Source: JAAOIF01 sp965217125 (GTDB lineage Bacteria > Pseudomonadota > Gammaproteobacteria > PS1 > Pseudothioglobaceae). Taken from it: a stretch of 64,000 bases of DNA. The notes under the pieces were generated by a model. That model made no database searches. It was not told where the DNA came from and saw only the letters and a program-made list of their open reading frames with translations. The position numbers and the translations under genes are program-made. Where the stretch lies: assembly GCA_965217125.1 (NCBI GenBank), contig OZ244244.1, positions 868,001-932,000 of the forward strand. The letters are read 5' to 3'. The stretch's first letter is position 1, and every line of letters begins with the position of its first letter. Positions 1 to 8,468 of this stretch are shown here, one piece after another.

Positions 1-1755
1 CATTCTAATTTAGATGAGCAAGCACAGAATTTTAGAAAGTTGTTTTTAGCGATGAGTACCGATATGCGAGTGATGATGATTAAATTAGCAGACCGCCTAC
101 ATAATATGCGCACCTTAAAGTCAATGAGCCGCAATAAACAACTTAGAATTGCCAAAGAAACCGCAGAAATTCACGCGCCGATCGCTAGGCGTTTGGGGTT
201 GAATAGTATTCGCACTGAATTGGAGGATTTATGCTTTGAATTTATTCATCCTTTTCGCCACAAAGTATTGATACGCCAGCTTAAAAAGCGATATGGTAAT
301 TCTAAAAAGATTATTAAACATATTCAAGCACAAATTGAAAATCGCTTGCAACAAGAGGGGATAAGCAAATTTGTAATTAGTGGCAGGATTAAGCAGCCTT
401 TTAGTATTTATAAAAAGATGAAAATCAAGCAATTAAAATTTTCACAAGTGTTTGATATGTATGCTTTTAGAGTGATTGTTGATGATGTTGCGCAGTGCTA
501 CCAAGCGTTGGGCACCGTGCATAATTTATACAAGCCATTGCCGGGCAAATTTAAAGATTATGTTGCCCTGCCAAAATCAAATGGCTACCAATCCTTACAT
601 ACTGTGTTATTTGGACCAAATAAAACCTTTATTGAAGTGCAGATTCGCTCGCAAGATATGGATTTTATCTCTGAATACGGCATCGCCGCACACTGGCATT
701 ATAAAAGTGATAAGAGCGATCCCAGTGAATTAGCTGATAATTGGTTAGGCTCATTGTTAGACATTCAGAAAAATTCAGGCACTTCAGTGGATTTTTTAGA
801 ACAAGCCAAAAACGATCTGTTTCCCTCAGAAGTGTTTGTATTTACCCCTAAGGGCGATATTATTCGCCTGCCTTACAAATCAACTGTAATTGATTTTGCT
901 TATGCGATTCATACTAATGTTGGTAATCGCACCTCAAAAGCTAAGATAGACCAGCTGAATAGTCCAATTTCAACCCAGCTCAAATCAGGACAAACGATTG
1001 AAATAATTACTAACAAAAAAACCAAACCACACCCTTCTTGGTTGCAAATTACCATAACAGCTAAGGCAAAATCCTCAATTAAAGCCAAGTTAAAAGAAGA
1101 ATCTACTGCTGAACTAATACAATTAGGTGAATATTTGCTTAATAACGCACTTAATTATCAAGTCTCTACAACTATTGATGAAAAAAAGTGGCAAACTTGC
1201 TTAGAGGACTTAAAGTGTGCTTCTAAGGCAGACTTATATATGAAAATTGGCCTATCAGAGGTGTTAGTCTCGGTGGTGTTAAACAAATTAGTAAACAATG
1301 GGGATTCTAAGTTAATCAAAAGCATTGATATCAAACAAACTCAGGGCAGGGCGATTAGTGTTGCCCATTGTTGCTATCCAATCCCTGGCGATAAGGTAGC
1401 AGGCGTGCTAACCACCACCAAAGGCTTAGTGATGCACAAATTTGATTGTGGTAATTTGCTGCATGCCAAACAGAAAAATGAGCAATGGTTAGAAATTGAT
1501 TGGCAAACAAATAAAAACGAAGAATTTGAAGTGTTGATTAAGGTTAAAGCAGAAAATCGCCGCGGTATGCTCGCCTCTATAGCTAATGTGATTGCTAAGA
1601 TTGGTGTTAATATTGAGAATTTAGAAATTGATGAAAAAGAGCATTCTATGAAAGCATTAAATTTGCTCATTGCTGTGCCTGATATTAGTAAGTTAGATGA
1701 AGTTTTATATGCGATAAAAAGCTTAGAATTTGTGCGCTCAGTCAATCGTGCATAA
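1..1755 (+). CDS. spoT: Bifunctional (p)ppGpp synthetase/hydrolase SpoT/Rel, 5'-truncated by the window
   Basis: This protein makes and degrades (p)ppGpp, the stringent-response alarmone. The reading frame is open from base 1, so roughly the first 120 residues lie outside the window. The fragment begins in the HD hydrolase domain and keeps ADRLHNMRT, which supplies the Asp and Asn of the hydrolase site. That favours SpoT/Rel over a hydrolase-dead RelA. The synthetase domain follows (about nt 370-690, with YAFRVIV and GYQSLHT), then a TGS domain (about nt 830-1010), the AHCCYPIPGD motif (nt 1363-1392) and a C-terminal ACT domain (about nt 1525-1750). Bases 1-39 encode in-frame residues upstream of the TTG at 40, so that TTG is not a real start. 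The catalytic HDxxED motif would lie upstream and cannot be checked. Confidence 0.93.
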   Translation, partial: HSNLDEQAQNFRKLFLAMSTDMRVMMIKLADRLHNMRTLKSMSRNKQLRIAKETAEIHAPIARRLGLNSIRTELEDLCFEFIHPFRHKVLIRQLKKRYGNSKKIIKHIQAQIENRLQQEGISKFVISGRIKQPFSIYKKMKIKQLKFSQVFDMYAFRVIVDDVAQCYQALGTVHNLYKPLPGKFKDYVALPKSNGYQSLHTVLFGPNKTFIEVQIRSQDMDFISEYGIAAHWHYKSDKSDPSELADNWLGSLLDIQKNSGTSVDFLEQAKNDLFPSEVFVFTPKGDIIRLPYKSTVIDFAYAIHTNVGNRTSKAKIDQLNSPISTQLKSGQTIEIITNKKTKPHPSWLQITITAKAKSSIKAKLKEESTAELIQLGEYLLNNALNYQVSTTIDEKKWQTCLEDLKCASKADLYMKIGLSEVLVSVVLNKLVNNGDSKLIKSIDIKQTQGRAISVAHCCYPIPGDKVAGVLTTTKGLVMHKFDCGNLLHAKQKNEQWLEIDWQTNKNEEFEVLIKVKAENRRGMLASIANVIAKIGVNIENLEIDEKEHSMKALNLLIAVPDISKLDEVLYAIKSLEFVRSVNRA

Positions 1756-1834
1756 TTTTAATAAAATTTTTACCTTACAGCGCTTAGTTTTGATTAAAAT
1801 TAAGTAATTTTATTTACATTACTTAGAATATTTT

Positions 1835-2029
1835 ATGATTTGGACTGATTCATTAGAAATTGCTATCGCCTTATATGAGGCACACCCTGACTTTGACCCA
1901 ACTTTTATAAATTTTGTTGATTTAAGGAAAATGGTGCTTGCTTTGGAAGAATTTGACGATGACAAAGACAAATCTGGAGAAAAAATCCTTGAAGCTATTC
2001 AAATGAATTGGATTGAGGAAAGAGCATGA
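1835..2029 (+). CDS. iscX: IscX (YfhJ), Fe-S cluster assembly accessory protein
   Basis: IscX is a small acidic protein that binds IscS and iron and tunes Fe-S cluster assembly. The 64 residues match the family along their whole length: an N-terminal WTDSLEIAIALYEAHPD stretch, a central FVDLRKMVLALEEFDDD and a C-terminal EKILEAIQMNWIEE. The length equals the usual 64-66 residues. The gene is normally last in the isc operon, but here it lies alone between spoT and tolB. It shares an ATGA overlap with tolB (2026-2029), so the two are probably co-transcribed. The 79-base spacer before it is AT-rich and must hold its promoter. Confidence 0.92.
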   Translation: MIWTDSLEIAIALYEAHPDFDPTFINFVDLRKMVLALEEFDDDKDKSGEKILEAIQMNWIEERA

Positions 2030-3303
2030 GACTACTTGTTTTGCTATTAGCACTGAAAATTAGCGTTGTGTATGCTGTTTTAGAAATAACTGTGGTTAAA
2101 AAAGATGAAAACGCCTTTCCCATTTTTATTAGTGAATTTAAGTTCGGTGGCGATCCACAAAATCAAAAAATCTCTAAAATTATTAGGTCCAACTTAGAGC
2201 GTTCTGGACGCTTTGATGTGTTAGCATCCGATGAGGTGATTGAGCAAATAGATGCACAATATTGGAAACAACAAGGCATTGAAGCGGTTGTAATTGGCAA
2301 TGTTGAGCAACAAAGCAAAAAAATTTACCTACTTTCAGTAACTTTATTTGATATTTATAGCAATAAAGTGCTATTTACTAAAAGCGCTCGAGTTCATATT
2401 AGTGGTTTTAGGAAAATTGCACACCAATTAAGCGACCTTATTTATCAGGCTTTGCTTGGTGAGGGTGGCTCATTTAATACCTTATTAACCTATGTTACCG
2501 TTAACAAAAATTCTAACGGAGAGAGAATTTACCGACTCAATATCTCAGATTCTGATGCGCATAATGTTAAAAATCGAATTAAGTTAAAAAAACCAATTTT
2601 ATCGCCAGTTTGGTCGCCTGACAGATCTTATGAAAATAAAAAGATTGCTTATGTTTCCTTTCAAAATAACCGTTCTGAAGTATTTATTTGGTATCCGTAT
2701 TCACGCCGCAAAATTGAAAAACTGCCGAGTTTTGATGGCATTGCCTCTGCACCGAGCTGGCATCCAGATGGCAAGAGTCTAATACTAACCTTATCCAAAA
2801 AAGGCAATAAAGACATTTATTCATATAATTTATCCGACAAACAACTCACGCGCCTAACCACTAATCCGAGCATTGACACCGAGGCTAGTTATTCACCAGA
2901 TGGCAAATATTTGGTATTTACCTCAAATCGTTCTGGACAAGTACAAGTGTATATTAAAAACTTAAATACTGGCAATATTAAGCGTGCTACTTTTAAAAGT
3001 GTTTATAATGCTAAAGCGGTGTTTTCGCCCGATGGTAAGAGTTTAGCGATGGTGCATCGAGTAGCTAATGACTATCGTATTGCTATGTTAGACATTGCCA
3101 CCAAAGACTTGCACATTATGACTAATGGCGAATTAGACGAATCACCTTATTTTTCACCAAATGGCGATATGATTATTTATTCCGCCAATAAAAATAACAA
3201 AGGGCTATTATCGGTTGTATCGGTTCAGGGTAATCGCTCGTATGAATTGAGCTCTCAGGACGGTGAAGTGCGAGAGCCGAATTGGTCAACCTATTTAGAA
3301 TAA
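2026..3303 (+). CDS. tolB: TolB, periplasmic beta-propeller of the Tol-Pal system
   Basis: TolB is a periplasmic protein that binds Pal and TolA and takes part in outer-membrane constriction during division. The 425 residues start with a short hydrophobic signal peptide (about residues 1-17). A TolB N-domain follows, then five or more propeller blades with the repeating SP-DG motif: SPVWSPD, APSWHPDGKSL, ASYSPDGKYLVF, AVFSPDGKSL and PYFSPNGDM. The start overlaps iscX by 4 bases, and pal follows 28 bases after the stop. tolQ, tolR and tolA, usually just upstream, are not in the window, so the Tol cluster is split here. Confidence 0.95.
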   Translation: MRLLVLLLALKISVVYAVLEITVVKKDENAFPIFISEFKFGGDPQNQKISKIIRSNLERSGRFDVLASDEVIEQIDAQYWKQQGIEAVVIGNVEQQSKKIYLLSVTLFDIYSNKVLFTKSARVHISGFRKIAHQLSDLIYQALLGEGGSFNTLLTYVTVNKNSNGERIYRLNISDSDAHNVKNRIKLKKPILSPVWSPDRSYENKKIAYVSFQNNRSEVFIWYPYSRRKIEKLPSFDGIASAPSWHPDGKSLILTLSKKGNKDIYSYNLSDKQLTRLTTNPSIDTEASYSPDGKYLVFTSNRSGQVQVYIKNLNTGNIKRATFKSVYNAKAVFSPDGKSLAMVHRVANDYRIAMLDIATKDLHIMTNGELDESPYFSPNGDMIIYSANKNNKGLLSVVSVQGNRSYELSSQDGEVREPNWSTYLE

Positions 3304-3331
3304 AATTTGAATGACAAAACAGGAGTATAAA

Positions 3332-3931
3332 ATGATAAAAAAAACAATACAGAGGAACAAAACACTATTACTACTACCATTTTTAACTATATTGAGCGCT
3401 TGTGGCACAAGTGGGTCAAATGATGCAGTGGTCAAAGATAGAAGCGATCATGCTACTACTTTGATTGATGCAATTGTGCGTGAAAAATCTGCCTATGATT
3501 GGCAAGATTCCACCATACCAGAAGACAATACAGTTGAATTTGTTGCAGACAGTGCCGAGCTTCAAGCGCTTGAAGAAATGCAAGCTACGCAAGCAAAATT
3601 TACCTTATATTTTCCTTATGACGACTTTGATATTGACGAGCTTAACACCCAAGAAATTATCAAACATGCAAACTTTATGCGCAACAATCCTAAGATTAAA
3701 TTGCGTTTAGAAGGGCATGCTGATGAACGAGGCACTCGTGAATACAACTTGGCATTAGGCGAAAACCGTGCTATCAGTGTAAAAGAGGTGTTGAGTCTGT
3801 ATCAAGGTTTGAGCAGTAGAGTTCAAACGATCAGTTATGGTGAGGAAAAACCAGTTGTTGAGGGTCATGATGAGGCTGCTTGGGAAAAGAATAGACGCGT
3901 TGAGTTTGTTTATCAACTAAATGCAAAGTAG
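3332..3931 (+). CDS. pal: Pal, peptidoglycan-associated outer-membrane lipoprotein
   Basis: Pal anchors the outer membrane to peptidoglycan and is the TolB partner. I chose the ATG at 3332, which has AGGAG at 3321-3325, over the in-frame ATG at 3311, which lacks a Shine-Dalgarno sequence. The 199 residues begin with a lipoprotein signal ending in the lipobox LSAC, so Cys is lipidated after cleavage. The C-terminal OmpA-like domain has the peptidoglycan-binding signature: YFPYDDFDI, then GHADERGTREYNLALGENRA and NRRVEFVY. The gene sits between tolB and cpoB in the standard order. Confidence 0.95.
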   Translation: MIKKTIQRNKTLLLLPFLTILSACGTSGSNDAVVKDRSDHATTLIDAIVREKSAYDWQDSTIPEDNTVEFVADSAELQALEEMQATQAKFTLYFPYDDFDIDELNTQEIIKHANFMRNNPKIKLRLEGHADERGTREYNLALGENRAISVKEVLSLYQGLSSRVQTISYGEEKPVVEGHDEAAWEKNRRVEFVYQLNAK

Positions 3932-3934
3932 TTA

Positions 3935-4657
3935 ATGCGCTATTTAGCTTGCTCAGTTTTACTTGGATTGCTTGCTGGACAGGTGGCGTTTGCTGAGGAT
4001 GCACCTGCTATTAACACAGCCAAAGTGGCAAAAGATAATTTCACCCAGATTAAGCAACTCAAGCAGGATAATCGAAAATTACTTGGCGAGATTGAGCAAT
4101 TACAACAACAACAAAAACTCAATCAGCAAAAAATTACCGAGTTATTTTATTTGTTGCAATATAGGGCATCTGATGCAACAAAAAAAGCGGTTATTTTAAA
4201 GCTTGAAAACCAAGATAGAGCAGCCAAAAAAGCATACAGCGATGCTCGCAGTCTATTGGCAACTGGGCAATATGAGCAGACAATTAATGCTTTTTTAAAT
4301 TATCTTAAACGCTATCCCGATAACAATCAAATATCTGATGTTTATTATTGGTTAGGCAAAACTTACGCAATTAAAGCTGATTATCAAAATGCCAAAAAAA
4401 CTTTTACTGATTTTCAAGCCAATTATTCGCTACATCCTAAATTTGCCAATTCTTTATACGATTTAGCTGTTGTGCAGCAAGCACTAAACAATAATCAAGC
4501 GGCAGTGCAATTACTCGAAACAATGATTAAAAAGTTTCCCCAACATTATATCATAGCCAAAGCTAAGGCTTTGTTAGCCGCTATTAAATTAGTTAAAACC
4601 GTCAAAAAAGTTGAACCTAAGCTTAGACAAACTAAAACTAATAGTAGCACACAATAG
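3935..4657 (+). CDS. cpoB: CpoB (YbgF), cell division coordinator of Tol-Pal
   Basis: CpoB is a periplasmic TPR protein that coordinates Tol-Pal with PBP1B-driven septal wall synthesis. The 240 residues contain a signal peptide ending around AFA (residue 20). A glutamine- and lysine-rich trimerising coiled coil follows (about 30-70, EIEQLQQQQKLNQQKITEL), and then TPR repeats (about 95-215, with YYWLGKTYAIKADYQNAKKTF and SLYDLAVVQQAL). The gene starts 4 bases after pal, consistent with one transcript. It ends in a short charged tail. This is a confident family match by sequence and position. Confidence 0.93.
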   Translation: MRYLACSVLLGLLAGQVAFAEDAPAINTAKVAKDNFTQIKQLKQDNRKLLGEIEQLQQQQKLNQQKITELFYLLQYRASDATKKAVILKLENQDRAAKKAYSDARSLLATGQYEQTINAFLNYLKRYPDNNQISDVYYWLGKTYAIKADYQNAKKTFTDFQANYSLHPKFANSLYDLAVVQQALNNNQAAVQLLETMIKKFPQHYIIAKAKALLAAIKLVKTVKKVEPKLRQTKTNSSTQ

Positions 4658-4678
4658 TTTAGTTAGGCGCCAGTAAAT

Positions 4679-5968
4679 ATGCAGGTTTTACCGATTGCTA
4701 ATATTGAGTTAGATACACTGTGCCAGTTGCATCCTGTGCGTTATCCATTTTTATTAGAAAGCGTGAGTCATAACGATAACAACCGTTATTCTATTCTTTT
4801 TGCACACCCACAACAACAGATTATTTTAAATAAGATAGATGATTTTGACTTTTTAGACAAATTATCCTCAAAAGTGGTATATGACTTTGATGAGCCAGAT
4901 TTACCGTTTAGCGGTGGCTGGTTTGTATATTTGTCGTATGAACTGATTGCACAGATAGAGCCAATTTTAGATAGGCAGCTGCATATTGGTGATTTGCCAA
5001 TTGCTATTGCCGTTGAGATTCCTTGTGCGATTATTAAAGACCATAGCAACAATAGCAGCTATTTACTGGAACAATTTGATAATCAAAACCGAATTTCGCA
5101 AACTTTGGACGATATTGACAAACTGCAAGATATACCCGATAGCAATTTAACTGGAAAACTTGATTGTGAAGCTCCGTCAAAGTTTCTATCCTCAGTAGAG
5201 CGTATTAAAGACTATATTAAAGCAGGGGATGTGTTTCAGGTGAATTTGTCCAGACAATGGTCGTATCAACTTAATCAGCCCAATACTGCGGCGCAAATTT
5301 ACCGGGCCTTAAAACGCTCAAACCCAGCACCGTTTTCAGGCTTGGCAAGGTTTCAGGATTTTAGTATTATTTGCTCCTCGCCCGAGCGCTTGTTTAGTGT
5401 TGCTGGCAAGCAAATACAAACTCGCCCGATTGCCGGCACCCATCCACGCGGCAAAGGTATAGATGATGAGCGTTTAAAAGCGCAGCTGATTAGCCATCCT
5501 AAGGAGCAGGCCGAACATATTATGCTACTTGATTTAGAGCGTAATGATTTGGGCAGGGTGTGTGAATATGGCAGTGTGCGGGTGAATGAAGTGATGAGTT
5601 TAGAAACTTATCCGTATGTGCATCATATTGTGTCTAATATTAAGGGCAATCTCAAAGCTGATATGACTGTTAAAGATTTGCTCTGTGCCTTATTCCCAGG
5701 CGGCACCATTACCGGTTGCCCAAAAGTGCGCTGCATGCAAATTATTGCCGAACTCGAGCAAATGCCCAGACAGGCCTATACCGGCTCTTTAGGTTATATA
5801 AGTCGCAATGGGAAAATGGATTTTAATATCTTAATCCGTAGTATGATTAAGCAAGGTCAAAGCTTAACTTTTAGAGCAGGAGCAGGCATTGTGTTTGATT
5901 CGATTGCAAGGCGCGAATTAGAAGAAACCCAGCATAAAGCCGAAGGTATGTTAAAAATATTTTCCTAA
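4679..5968 (+). CDS. pabB: Aminodeoxychorismate synthase component I (PabB-like)
   Basis: This chorismate-binding enzyme would convert chorismate to 4-amino-4-deoxychorismate for folate, with a PabA glutaminase subunit encoded elsewhere. The 429 residues are closer to PabB length (about 450) than to TrpE (about 500). The motif DVFQVNLSRQW (184-194) has the QVNL form usual in PabB. The C-terminal FPGGTITGCPKVRCMQIIAELE and RAGAGIVFDSI are the chorismate-enzyme signature. One residue is odd: the PIxGT motif reads PIAGT (Ala252), the form usual in anthranilate synthase, whereas E. coli PabB has the nucleophilic lysine PIKGT. PabB remains the better call on length and QVNL; a TrpE-type role cannot be excluded. 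Confidence 0.75.
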   Translation: MQVLPIANIELDTLCQLHPVRYPFLLESVSHNDNNRYSILFAHPQQQIILNKIDDFDFLDKLSSKVVYDFDEPDLPFSGGWFVYLSYELIAQIEPILDRQLHIGDLPIAIAVEIPCAIIKDHSNNSSYLLEQFDNQNRISQTLDDIDKLQDIPDSNLTGKLDCEAPSKFLSSVERIKDYIKAGDVFQVNLSRQWSYQLNQPNTAAQIYRALKRSNPAPFSGLARFQDFSIICSSPERLFSVAGKQIQTRPIAGTHPRGKGIDDERLKAQLISHPKEQAEHIMLLDLERNDLGRVCEYGSVRVNEVMSLETYPYVHHIVSNIKGNLKADMTVKDLLCALFPGGTITGCPKVRCMQIIAELEQMPRQAYTGSLGYISRNGKMDFNILIRSMIKQGQSLTFRAGAGIVFDSIARRELEETQHKAEGMLKIFS

Positions 5969-5987
5969 CAAAGCCTTGCCTTCTTTT

Positions 5988-7862
5988 TTAGGGTTTAAAT
6001 TTACAAGTGATTGGGTAGCGCCGCTCTTTACCAAAGGCATTCTGGCTGATTTTTGGTCCCGGCGCACTTTGGCGGCGTTTGTATTCATTGCTTAAAACCA
6101 TTTTGCTAATGCGCTCGACCGTGTCCTGATTAAAGCCTTGATTGATAATGCGCTGAAGTGAGTATTTTTGCTCAATAAACAATTCAAGTATTTTATCCAA
6201 TTCACTATAATCTGGCAGTGAATCTTGGTCCGTTTGGTTAGGTGCTAACTCTGCTGAAGGAGGGCGCTCAATCACCCGCCCAGGAATTACATAGGATAGT
6301 GAATTGCGATAATTAGCCAGTCGATAAACTAAGGTTTTAGCGATGTCTTTAAGCGGTGCAAAGCCTCCTGACATATCGCCATATAGGGTTGCATAGCCTA
6401 CTGCCATTTCAGATTTATTACTGGTTGTGAGTACAATTTTGCCAGATTTATTAGAAATTGCCATTAGCAGAGTGCCACGAATACGCGCTTGCAAGTTTTC
6501 CTGCGTTGTGTCTGTCTGCATGCTGATAAATAACGGTTTAAGTTGAGTATTAAAGCTATCTACCATAGTATGAATGTTAATTTCATGATAATCAACATTC
6601 ATACTATTAGCCTGTGCCTTAGCGTCTTCTAAGCTCATATTTGAGGTGTATTCATAGGGCATCATAATTGCTTGAACATACTCACTACCAAGTGCATCAA
6701 CTGCAATAGCTAAAGTCAAGGCAGAATCAATACCGCCGGATAAGCCAATCACAGCACCATTAAATACGCCGTTTTTGTGTATGTAATCTTTAGTTGAAAG
6801 CACCAAAGCATCGTAGATGCTTTTTTCAACTGACGGTATCGGGGTTTGTGGCTCTGGATTGCTTAAATCGGATATTAGTGTTTGAAAGAAGGGCGACTGA
6901 TGAACAACCTGAGCCTTAGCATTCATCATAAATGAGCCGCCATCAAATACTAATTCATCTTGTCCGCCAACGGCATTAACATAAATAAAGTCAATTTTAT
7001 TTTCCAATACCCTTTGTTTAATGGTTTGTAGTCGTTGTTTGTGCTTATCCACTTGGAAAGGCGAAGAATTTAAGCTGATTACTATTTGTGCACCATGATT
7101 GACCACGGCTTTAATAGGTTCAGCTTCCCAAGCATCTTCACAAATCACTAGACCAATTCTTGTGTGCCTACAGCTAAACACAAAGGCACTATTACCGGGC
7201 TTGAAATAGCGTTTTTCATCAAACACGCCATAATTAGGCAGGCACTGTTTGTGATAAATGCGTATTTGTCCATATTGGATTAAATAAGCACTATTATATA
7301 AATTACCGTCTATCAAAGTAGGAGCGCCAAATACTATACTCATATCTTCGGGCAGTTGTGTGCGTATAAGCTCAATGCCATCTTCAACTTGATGCATAAA
7401 ACCTTCGCGTAATAGTAAATCCTCTGGCGGGTAACCAATCAGCGCTAATTCGGGGAAAATCAACAAATCTGCGCCTGATTCAAAAGCTTCAAGCGAATAA
7501 TTGATAATTTTTTGTGTGTTGTTGCTAATATCGCCAACAATAGGGTTTATTTGGGCGATATTGATATTTAAAGGCTTGCCCTCGCTTGAAAGTTTTTCTA
7601 ACTGTTGTTGCCAAAACTCAGCCTTTGATTTATTGTTATTGATTTTTGCCTGTTCAAGTTTAGTGCTAGCGACCACTTCGGCAGGATTGATACCCAAAAT
7701 ATCAGCAAACAGCCAAGCATGGTTTTCAGAAAGGGTGGCTTTTCCTGAGTTGTATTTACTTAAATTTGATTGGTTAATTTTATATTCTTGAGAAATTTTA
7801 TAATCCGAAAAGCCAGTCTTTTTACGCACTTTAGCCAGATAGTCTTTAGTTTTTTTTATCAT
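5988..7862 (-). CDS. nadE: Glutamine-dependent NAD+ synthetase with an N-terminal DNA-binding-like domain
   Basis: NadE amidates deamido-NAD to NAD using glutamine and ATP. Residues 98-624 are a complete two-domain NadE. The N-terminal nitrilase-type amidase has Glu138 (FPELA), Lys205 (YHKQ) and Cys241 (VICED). The synthetase domain has the ATP motif SGGIDS (375-380). Ahead of it, residues 1-97 form a helix-turn-helix region (DYKISQEYKINQSNLSKYN, 20-38) and a tail with GINPAEVV and FWQQQLEKL. This resembles XRE/DUF3693-type phage and chromosomal regulators. The junction GKPLNINIAQ uses TTA for leucine and offers no start codon, so the domains are fused in one frame. The HTH might let the enzyme regulate its own gene; that is inference. 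Confidence 0.93.
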   Translation of the reverse strand: MIKKTKDYLAKVRKKTGFSDYKISQEYKINQSNLSKYNSGKATLSENHAWLFADILGINPAEVVASTKLEQAKINNNKSKAEFWQQQLEKLSSEGKPLNINIAQINPIVGDISNNTQKIINYSLEAFESGADLLIFPELALIGYPPEDLLLREGFMHQVEDGIELIRTQLPEDMSIVFGAPTLIDGNLYNSAYLIQYGQIRIYHKQCLPNYGVFDEKRYFKPGNSAFVFSCRHTRIGLVICEDAWEAEPIKAVVNHGAQIVISLNSSPFQVDKHKQRLQTIKQRVLENKIDFIYVNAVGGQDELVFDGGSFMMNAKAQVVHQSPFFQTLISDLSNPEPQTPIPSVEKSIYDALVLSTKDYIHKNGVFNGAVIGLSGGIDSALTLAIAVDALGSEYVQAIMMPYEYTSNMSLEDAKAQANSMNVDYHEINIHTMVDSFNTQLKPLFISMQTDTTQENLQARIRGTLLMAISNKSGKIVLTTSNKSEMAVGYATLYGDMSGGFAPLKDIAKTLVYRLANYRNSLSYVIPGRVIERPPSAELAPNQTDQDSLPDYSELDKILELFIEQKYSLQRIINQGFNQDTVERISKMVLSNEYKRRQSAPGPKISQNAFGKERRYPITCKFKP

Positions 7863-7908
7863 GATTATTGCTCCAAATTGTATGTATTTTTTAACTATTA
7901 TAGTTATT

Positions 7909-7969
7909 TTTTACCAGTAGTAAAACTATTTTAATTTAGTTATAAAATACCAGTAAAGGTAAAAATACC
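7909..7969. promoter_or_regulatory. Candidate operator palindromes between nadE and the 62-codon gene
   Basis: Three related sequences cluster just upstream of the nadE start. TTTTAC-CAGTA-GTAAAA (7909-7925) is an inverted repeat with 6-base arms. TACCAGTA occurs at 7912-7919 and again at 7948-7955, 36 bases apart. GGTA-AAAA-TACC (7958-7969) is another inverted repeat sharing the TACC core. Repeated, partly palindromic sites beside a gene that encodes an HTH domain look like operators for autoregulation. No binding data are available from sequence alone, and AT-rich DNA produces short palindromes by chance. Confidence 0.4.
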
Positions 7970-8036
7970 ATAAAAACAATATAAGTTATTGATTTATATA
8001 TAAAAAAATATTAATAAAAATTTATTTAAAAAAGTC

Positions 8037-8064
8037 TTTTCAAATAAAAAAATAGGGGTATATT
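8037..8064 (+). promoter_or_regulatory. Putative sigma70-type promoter of the small gene at 8098
   Basis: TTTTCA (8037-8042) and TATATT (8059-8064) are separated by 16 bases and would start transcription near 8071, about 27 bases before the ATG. The -35 is a weak match. The call rests on position and on the good -10. Confidence 0.35.
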
Positions 8065-8097
8065 GACGCCTCAATCAATCAAAAAAAGGAGTAAATT

Positions 8098-8286
8098 ATG
8101 AAACTTATTAACCGTTTGTCCGATAGCAATATTAAAACTCAGTATGAGCTTTTTCAACAAGGCTCGACTGTTCATGATAAAGATATTCATATCATTAATT
8201 CTCGTGGAAAAGTCAAAGTCTATGAACAACAGATAACACCACTTTTACGCGATTTTAAACAGCGCTTTTTAAATGTTATTCATTAG
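8098..8286 (+). CDS. Small hypothetical protein, 62 aa, divergent from nadE
   Basis: I do not recognise this protein. It is preceded by a strong Shine-Dalgarno (AAAGGAG at 8086-8092), which supports real translation. The 62 residues are charged and mixed, with no signal peptide, membrane segment, cysteine or known motif. The C-terminal half (YEQQITPLLRDFKQRFLNVI) looks amphipathic-helical. The gene is divergent from nadE and shares the 235-base spacer that carries the palindromes, so it could be controlled by the same factor. It is followed by 182 bases of AT-rich leader for aapJ. No function is assigned. Confidence 0.6.
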   Translation: MKLINRLSDSNIKTQYELFQQGSTVHDKDIHIINSRGKVKVYEQQITPLLRDFKQRFLNVIH

Positions 8287-8393
8287 CAAACTGTTTAACA
8301 ATCTCATTAGCAATCAAGCTCAAATTGGTGTTTTTTTAAATAAAATAAATAAAAACAAACACAGCTAATAATTTAGTGTTAAAATCCTATCCG

Positions 8394-8434
8394 AACGAAT
8401 TTTTTATGTTGCTTTTCAACATAAGAATTTCGTT
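8394..8434 (+). promoter_or_regulatory. Stem-loop in the aapJ leader
   Basis: AACGAA (8394-8399) pairs with TTCGTT (8429-8434), and TTATGTTG (8404-8411) pairs with CAACATAA (8417-8424). The two stems are separated by a symmetric 4x4 internal loop and capped by a 5-base loop. The structure lies 34 bases upstream of the aapJ start, before its AAGGAG ribosome site. No U-run follows, so it is not a classic terminator. It may stabilise the highly expressed binding-protein mRNA or be a regulatory site. Confidence 0.5.
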
Positions 8435-8468
8435 TATAACTTTAAACTATTTACTAAGGAGATTTATC

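Noticed and set aside
1756..1834. Stem AAGTAA/TTACTT as a terminator after spoT
   Set aside because: The stem is short and AT-only, with no T-run after it.
7571..7862. The N-terminal HTH as a separate gene ahead of nadE
   Set aside because: There is no stop or start codon between the two domains; the junction is a continuous frame with TTA for leucine.
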